This document shows, piece by piece, positions 57,620-64,000 of a DNA stretch of 64,000 nucleotides (positions are counted from its first letter, which is position 1; the number at the start of each line of letters is the position of its first letter). This DNA is from Carex sylvatica (lineage: Eukaryota > Streptophyta > Magnoliopsida > Poales > Cyperaceae): positions 186,001-250,000 of the forward strand of contig CAXKVR010000034.1 of NCBI GenBank assembly GCA_964058845.1. The letters run 5' to 3'. A model generated the notes under the pieces. That model was not told the DNA's origin, did not search any database, and worked only from the letters and a program-made list of their open reading frames with translations. Both the position numbers and the translations under genes were made by a program.

Positions 57620-60600
57620 TAGAGATAGCAAAAAAGCCCAACTAGCCCGGAGGCTCGTTAATATCCGCTCGACCTGCCCTTTACCCGATCGGCCCGGTGC
57701 TGTGATGGGCCATACTAGGCTTGGGCTTAACTCTAAGCCCACGGGCAGCCCGTTGGGCTTATATTTTAATACAATGAAATTGGATTTAGGGTTTTTCTTC
57801 TAGCCGCTGAGGCGCTCCTCTCTATTCTCCCGCTCTCTGTCCCTCTCCTCTCATCTCTATTCTCCCGCTGAGCTGCTCCTCTCTCCTTCTCTCTGGATTC
57901 ACTCCGCCACCACATCGCCGCTGCGACGCCTCCTCCACCACAGATCTGATCTGTCTCATTCACTCCATCTCTTTCTCTATTACTCTCTTTGTCTCTCTCA
58001 ATTCATTCTCCGGTTCTCCTTCTCTTTCAGCCACCAGTCCTCCGCCAGGACTGCCACGGTGCCACTAGTCATCTGCCACGACGCCACCAGTCACACTCTC
58101 AAAATTGATCTCATCGTTCTTCTATCAAGTTAGAGGAGAACGTAAGTTTGAACTTTTAGTTGGTTTAGGTTTTTCATCCTTTTTTTCTAAGTATATCAGT
58201 AGGAGTAAAATTGATTTTATTTTTTGTAACTTTTGAATTTGTGAATTTATATGTCAAAATTGGGGAATAATTGGATATATATAGAATGGAAATTTGAGGC
58301 TAGCCATCTACTTTATCATGACAAGCACAATGTTATTTGATTGAAATTGGATATATATCTTGGTGATATATGTGAGATACACAAAGAAAATATGTTTTAT
58401 TTACTTCTGATTTCTTTGTAACTTTTCTGGATTGTCACAGACCATTAGTTCTTTTATTTCAGATGATTTTTGCTGTGTTGCCGGAAAATATACACTTCAT
58501 TTCTACTCTATCTGCGCTGCTCTTTTATCAGCAGAGGTAAATATTGAAAAGAGCTTACACATTTTTTGTTATCTACCTATTTTCTTGAAGCCTTTGTAAA
58601 ATTAAGTGTTGTGTAATGCCTCACTTGATTCGGGTATATTAAATGCAAATCTCTTGGAGACAGTAGACTTGGGGGCCTATTATCTGGTATAAGAAATAAT
58701 AAAAAAAAGGGAGGATGCACTGGTTCAAATAGGCCATTAATACATTTTATATGTGCAGGTACTAGGTCGGAGCAAGAAAAGTTTTAGGCGAAGAGTGGTT
58801 GTTGCTTAAGTGCTAAATACTATTTGGGTAAGTATAGATTTCAATTTTTTGATTTTAATTTTGTTGATGAAGTGAGTATATCAATTGAATTGTGCTATTA
58901 TTTGTACCAACATCCTTGTAAAGAGACTATAAGTAAAATTTTTATAGATGAAATTGTGCTGAATTTTTTTTAAGTGATGAATTGTGCTGAATTTTATAGA
59001 TGAAAATGTGCTGAATGAATGCAATTTGGTCTGATACTACACTCTTCTTATTGTAGGCAAAATGGCAACCCCTATAGATATTACCATGGCAACTCCGCAA
59101 GAACCGTTTAATCAAGAGGAAGCAACCTCTACTCCTTGAGAGGGCTCTGCTCCAACACCACTAGTAAGTGATGCTGCAAATGCAACTCCGGCAACAAGTG
59201 CGGCAGCAGCATCAGGTGCTGCTGCAACCGCAACACCGTCATCAAGTACCCCTAATCAGCCGGATGTTATTGATACATCCAAACTGAAATCTGAAGTGTG
59301 GGAGCATATGACAAAGAAGATAATTGGTGACAAGATGAGGGCGGTATGCAAATAATGTAATAACAATTATGCAGCAAGCGCCAGCAGTGGTACACGACAT
59401 CTCAGATCCTATATAGAGTCTTGTTTAAAGAAAAGACAACAAAAATTCCCTCAAGCTTTCCAAAAATTGTTAGTCACTAAAAAATTAGAAGGGAAAACTA
59501 TATTATCAAATTATGAATTTGATCAAGGGGTTTGTAGGAAAGATCTTGTGCAGATGGTAATGTTGCACGAGCATCCTCTCTCGCCTGTTGACCAAATGGG
59601 ATTCAAGATTTTTTGCAATAGCAACTATTGTTCAAAATTTCAACTCGTAACACAGTGAGAAGTGATGTTCTTAAACTTTATAAGGATCAAACGAAGAGAG
59701 TCATGTGGCAATTAAAGAATAATAAAGGGAGAGTGGCAATTACAACCGACATGTGGACAGCAGACAACCAAAAGAAGTCCTATATGGCGGTTATTGCACA
59801 TTTTGTGGATGATTCATGGCATTTACAGCAGCGACTATTAAGGTATGGAAACTTGTTATTTACTTATGTGCTGAAATTAAGTGTTAATTGTGCTGAAATT
59901 AAGTATTAATTGTAGGTTCCAATACGTACCTTCTCCCCACACTATAGATGTACTCATGGAGCACTTAATGAATGTTCTTTTAGATTGAAATTTAGATAAT
60001 AGGTTGTCAACTATAACGGTTGACAATTGTAGTACTAATGATGGAGTAGTTGAGGATTTGGTTAATAAATTAGAAAGTGAACAACTCTTACTAGGTGGGT
60101 CTTTTTGGCATATGCGTTGTTGCGCACATATTTTGAACCTAATCGTAAATGATGGGTTAGATGTAATTGGTCCAAGTTTAGAAAAATTTGTGCTAGTTGT
60201 GTATATTGGTCCTCTACTCCTAAAAAAATAGAAAAATTTGAAGAGACGGCACGTCAATGTAAAATTAGCTGTACTAAAAAGTTATGCTATGATGTTAAAA
60301 CACGATGGAATTCAACCTATAATATGTTAGAAATAACCCTAACATATAAGGATATTTTCCATCGTTTGAAAATACGTGATAAGCAATACAAAATCGTGCC
60401 GTCGAACGAAGATTGGGAGAATGCTAGGATTATAAGTGCAAAATTAAAGATTTTTTACACTACAACATAATTATTTTCCGGAACAAAATACACAATAGCC
60501 AACTTTTATTTTTCAAACATTTGTGAAATAAGATTGGCTTTGCGAAATTGGATGTTAGATTCTAACCTAACCATTGCGATTATGGCATCAAGAATGAATG

Positions 60601-62548
60601 AAAAATATGAAAAATATTGGAGTAACATACATAGTATCATGGGGGTTGCCACACTTTTGGATCCAAGGTCTAAGACAGTTCTCATAACTTATTACTATAA
60701 GAAGATTTATGGTAATAATTATGAGAGCAAAGTTGAAAAAGTTCTTGATTCGTGTCGTCGATTGTTTCGGGAGTATCAAAGAAGAGATTCAAATCAACAA
60801 GTTGAGGAACCAATCGTAAGGGTAAAGAAACCAAAAATTGGTTTTCCAAATGATTACAACATGTTTACCGAAACTATGAAGAAGGATTACAACATGACTA
60901 CGGAGTTGGAACTTTACTTAGAAGAAGGCTTGGTTCCAATTGACGACGACGACTTTGAAGTGCTTGAATGGTGGAAGTCTAATGGATCCAAATTTCAAAC
61001 TTTGCGAAACATTGCTCGAGACATATATGCAATACCCATTTCAATAGTTCCATCCGAATAAGCTTTTAGCATGAATGGGCGAATAATTAGTCCACAAAGA
61101 AATAGACTTCATCCTCAACTTTTTGAAGGTCTATCATGTGCACAAAATTGGTTAAGGGCTGATTTCGAAGGTATAATATCATATAATCTCATTTTTGTAG
61201 TATTTTAATAAAATATGCTCATATTTTCATTTAACTATGAGTTGTCTTTTTTTTTTTTCAGATTTGAGAGAGGGTAATCCATTTAAGACATATTGTGATG
61301 ATTTAGATGGAGATGTAGATGGAGATGTAGATGTTGAGGTAACTCTTCTTCTTATTTTTTATTAATTGGATGTTATTGAAAAATTAGGTAAGAGGCAGCT
61401 ACTGTATAGAGGTAGCTGCTGATTGTAATTTTGTATATATATAGGGCAGCTGCTGTTAAGGTATCAAAAAAAATACAAAAGTGTGAACTTTGAATGGACT
61501 AGAGATATAATGTTGCTGTCAATATAAAGTTGTGAATATAAAGTTGCTGCCTATATTTTTTATTCCTGTGTTTTGCTACCTATATTTTTTAGAATCCTTA
61601 ACAGCTGCCTATTTTTTTCTATTCTGTTCCATAGATCTGTGTCAGCTGTTAAGGATTCTTTTCCATAGATTATAAATAATAGCTTATACAAAATAGAAAA
61701 AAATAATTTATATTAAACTTCATGTATGAATTAATTATTGCAGATGAGAGCAATAGAAGAAGATGAAGAGTAGTGGTTCAATGTTTTGTTATTACCAATG
61801 ATGTTGAGGTAACTTTTTTTTTTTATGAACTACTAAAAATATACATTTCTAATAATTTGTAAAACTGTAAAGTAATTAGCATTTTGTACTATATCATGAT
61901 ATTGGTACTTCTTGTTGCATTATATGACAAAACAGGTTGGATTGTTGGAGCAAGAGAAGAATGAGATGAAGAGCGATTGTTATTTGTGTAATTGTGTTAA
62001 ATTTTTATTTTATCTTATTGTTAAATTATACTTTGTTGAATTATGGAAAACTATGTTGTTTGTTATGTTAAATTACATGTCGTTGTTGTTTTGCTATTAA
62101 GTTAGACTTATTTGTGTAATTGTGCTAGTTTTTCTCTTTTTATTTTGACTTGTTACTTGTTAGCATCATTTTTTTGTATAATTGTTTCTGCCTTAGTTGT
62201 CTTTAATTTTCTCGTCGTAAAAATTATCTTTACAGTTATACTTGTATTTGGAATTAATGCATAGTGCAACTAGCTATAGTTTTTGGAAAAGAAAATAAAA
62301 AGTTGGAGAAATTCGACCTCAAAAAATGAATTGGGCATGGCTGGGCCGGGAAGGATAAGGCAGCCCATGGGCACAGGCAGGCAGGCACGGGCAGGTCTGG
62401 GCCTGGAGGAAAAGCCCATGGACAGACCAGGCCTAGATTTTCAAGCCCGTCAGACTGGGCCAGGCAGGTGAGTCATTGATTTTTTACGGGCATGCCAGAT
62501 CTGAGCTTGGCAAAAAATACCTGTGGGCTAGGCCCATTGCCATCCCTA
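57620..62548 (+). mobile_element. Full-length hAT element with exact 8-bp target duplication
   Basis: tttgtacg occurs at 57612-57619 and 62549-62556, directly outside the ends tagagatagcaaaaaagccc and (reverse complement) tagggatggcaatgggccta. The length is 4,929 bp. Subterminal DNA at both sides is GC-rich with many 'gcccg/cgggc' words, as usual for hAT transposase binding. It contains a spliced leader (donor at 58143; exons 58463-58536 and 58759-58826; acceptor at 59056) and a complete but broken transposase. The intact flanks show that no rearrangement has occurred since insertion. Confidence 0.9.
59062..61773 (+). pseudogene. hAT (Ricesleeper-type) transposase, complete length but inactivated
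   Basis: Opens MATPIDITMATPQEPFNQEE, Ala/Thr/Pro-rich, then a BED-type zinc finger (SEVWEHMTKK, GTRHLRSYIESC), the hAT core (TTDMWTADNQKKSYMAVIAH, TVDNCSTNDGVVEDL, HMRCCAHILNLIVNDGLD, YDVKTRWNSTYNML), the RNase-H-like tail (IMGVATLLDPRSKTVL), the dimerisation region (LEWWKSNGSKFQTLRNIARD, RNRLHPQLFEGLSCAQNWL) and an acidic end. Clean introns: 59843-59915 and one near 61170-61260; last exon 61744-61773. Lesions: TGA near 59137, TAA in the finger near 59356, frameshift near 59625, TGA near 59989, frameshift near 60195, TAA near 60467 and TAA at 61060. It cannot encode active transposase as it stands. Confidence 0.88.
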
Positions 62549-62556
62549 TTTGTACG

Positions 62557-64000
62557 ATATACTTTAATTACATCTTTTAGAAAAAATGATATGACGTCAT
62601 TGAAAAAGAAAACACATTTTTTTTTTAACTATTATATAAAAATTCATATACTAAAATATATTCCAATACATCTAATGTCTCTGAGTTACAAAACAGTTTT
62701 CTTAAAACACATAACGACATGATATCCATGCTAGATATATTAAAGGTTTAGCAAGTTAGGGTCATATTGCTAAAGTTCATGTAATTATTGTCAGTTTATA
62801 ATAATAACTCATAATTAATCTCATACAATGGCAAATTTGGTTTTGCCTGATTTAACTAAAACCTAACCTTTTGCGCTATGCATAACCAATAACTCAGTAT
62901 CATGATCAAAGAAAAGTATCATGTAAGTGAATGTTGCTAATTTAATCCGTCAAGACTTTTTATTTGCAAAATGTCTTGAAACTTATTTTTTGAACCAATT
63001 CTTTAAAAACAGGCCGAAAGAACATTGGACACAGTCAGACAGGAACTTATTAATTGCTTCTGAAGTTCTGATCAACACCAGTCAAATTTGCCTTTTATTC
63101 TGTACCTCGTTAAGTGGAGTTTTAAATCCTTTTTAGTCTGGACGCATACATCATTAATTCAAAAGCGTTTAGTTAACTGGAATTATTGGAGAGAGTTGGG
63201 ACAATAACAAAATCGAATAAACTCCTTTATGCACATTAAATGAAAATTGACAGGTTAGATCTTCATCTTTTTTTATGCAAAATTAAAAATAATAATAAAA
63301 AAATGAAGGTTTATTATTGTCATAAAATCTGATTGAGGTTGATTTGAAATGCTGGCATCGTGATCACCAATTGAGGTCAATTTTACCTTCGTAACTGAGG
63401 TTAATATTATTTCAACAACTAATGCATTTTGTACTTGAAATTACTGGGAGCATATTACTTCAACAAATGTGCGTCATCTATATATCTAGATTTCTTAATT
63501 AGTCTAGTCTACGTACTTAATTAGTTCAAATCGGTCGAATTAGGTTAAAAAATATATTCAAATTTTGTTAGTTGAGGCATAATTTAACTTATTATATATG
63601 GGCTAAACAAATTTAAGATGAAGTATTGAAGGCAGCATCTGCATAATAGTTTTTTTCCAAAACATATTTAATCAAATGATCATCCGCGTCCGCAGAAAGA
63701 CGGCCCATCTCACTTGATCATCCGCGTCGAGTTAAAATCAAAATATTGCCTTTCTCATGGGCCTAACCATAGCCCGTATACCAGAAAATAAGGGACCTAT
63801 ATCATATCAGTATCCTACCCGGACCGGAAACCTCAGAATCGGATTAGATGAAATGATCATGTATTGCGGTTTGGTTTCTATGTTTTGGTTGACGCTACCC
63901 GCTCCGCCCTAAAAATATCACTGGTACTAGTTGGTACCCTGTGACTTCTCGTGTTGTTTACGATTTAGTAAGCAAAAGTGAAATCTAATATGTTGTTAGC
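62557..64000. other. Right-hand spacer, no gene recognised
   Basis: AT-rich. The 14-mer tgatcatccgcgtc occurs twice, 38 bp apart, near 63677 and 63715. Short ORFs here have no supporting features. Confidence 0.4.

Overview
This is nuclear DNA of a flowering plant, most likely a eudicot. It is AT-rich, has short GT-AG introns, carries single-copy plant genes with typical exon structure, and is full of plant transposons (a Ty3/gypsy chromovirus, several hAT elements, MITEs, a SINE tail). I cannot name the species.

Four gene models stand out. (1) A DONSON-like replication factor on the + strand (19235-25146, 13 coding exons, 584 aa, all junctions in phase). (2) An Ataxin-2-like CID3/CID4 protein on the + strand (36342-41598, 14 coding exons, Lsm, LsmAD and PAM2 regions). 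(3) A four-exon minus-strand gene (27216-29744, 367 aa) of unknown function with a lipid-anchor-type N terminus (MGGC). It is built partly by duplication of an intron+exon module and of a 14-residue repeat. (4) A short secreted proline-rich protein on the minus strand (44742-45350). At the left edge a damaged plant-mobile-domain (MAIN-like) gene runs off the window; its 3' part is a string of small phase-0 exons, each ending in the same PSQ peptide.

The rest is transposon territory. 2490-3880 is LTR-like sequence with a repeated TACGG/CCGTA palindrome. 7.9-9.8 kb holds four different inverted-repeat elements in a row. 10518-16338 is a minus-strand Ty3/gypsy chromovirus whose 5' LTR is also the 3' LTR of a fragment of a second copy; comparing the two copies shows how the longer one was inactivated. 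31.1-34.8 kb is a cluster of related foldback elements joined by (CT)n(AT)n microsatellites, one of them hit by a short retroposon with an 18-bp target duplication. 46.9-51.8 kb is a hAT-like element whose body has been replaced by about 30 copies of a ~105-bp satellite with a 1,031-bp higher-order duplication. A smaller relative (54.4-56.5 kb) has been invaded by a second element carrying GC-richer cargo. 57620-62548 is a full-length hAT element with an exact 8-bp target duplication and a complete but broken transposase. 52116-53380 is another hAT relic of a different lineage.

There is no operon-like cooperation between the genes. DONSON (replication initiation) and the Ataxin-2 homologue (mRNA-bound, poly(A)-binding-protein partner) are ordinary housekeeping genes whose introns have taken up small duplications and insertions. 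All coordinates come from reading by eye; exon junctions marked as in phase were counted.
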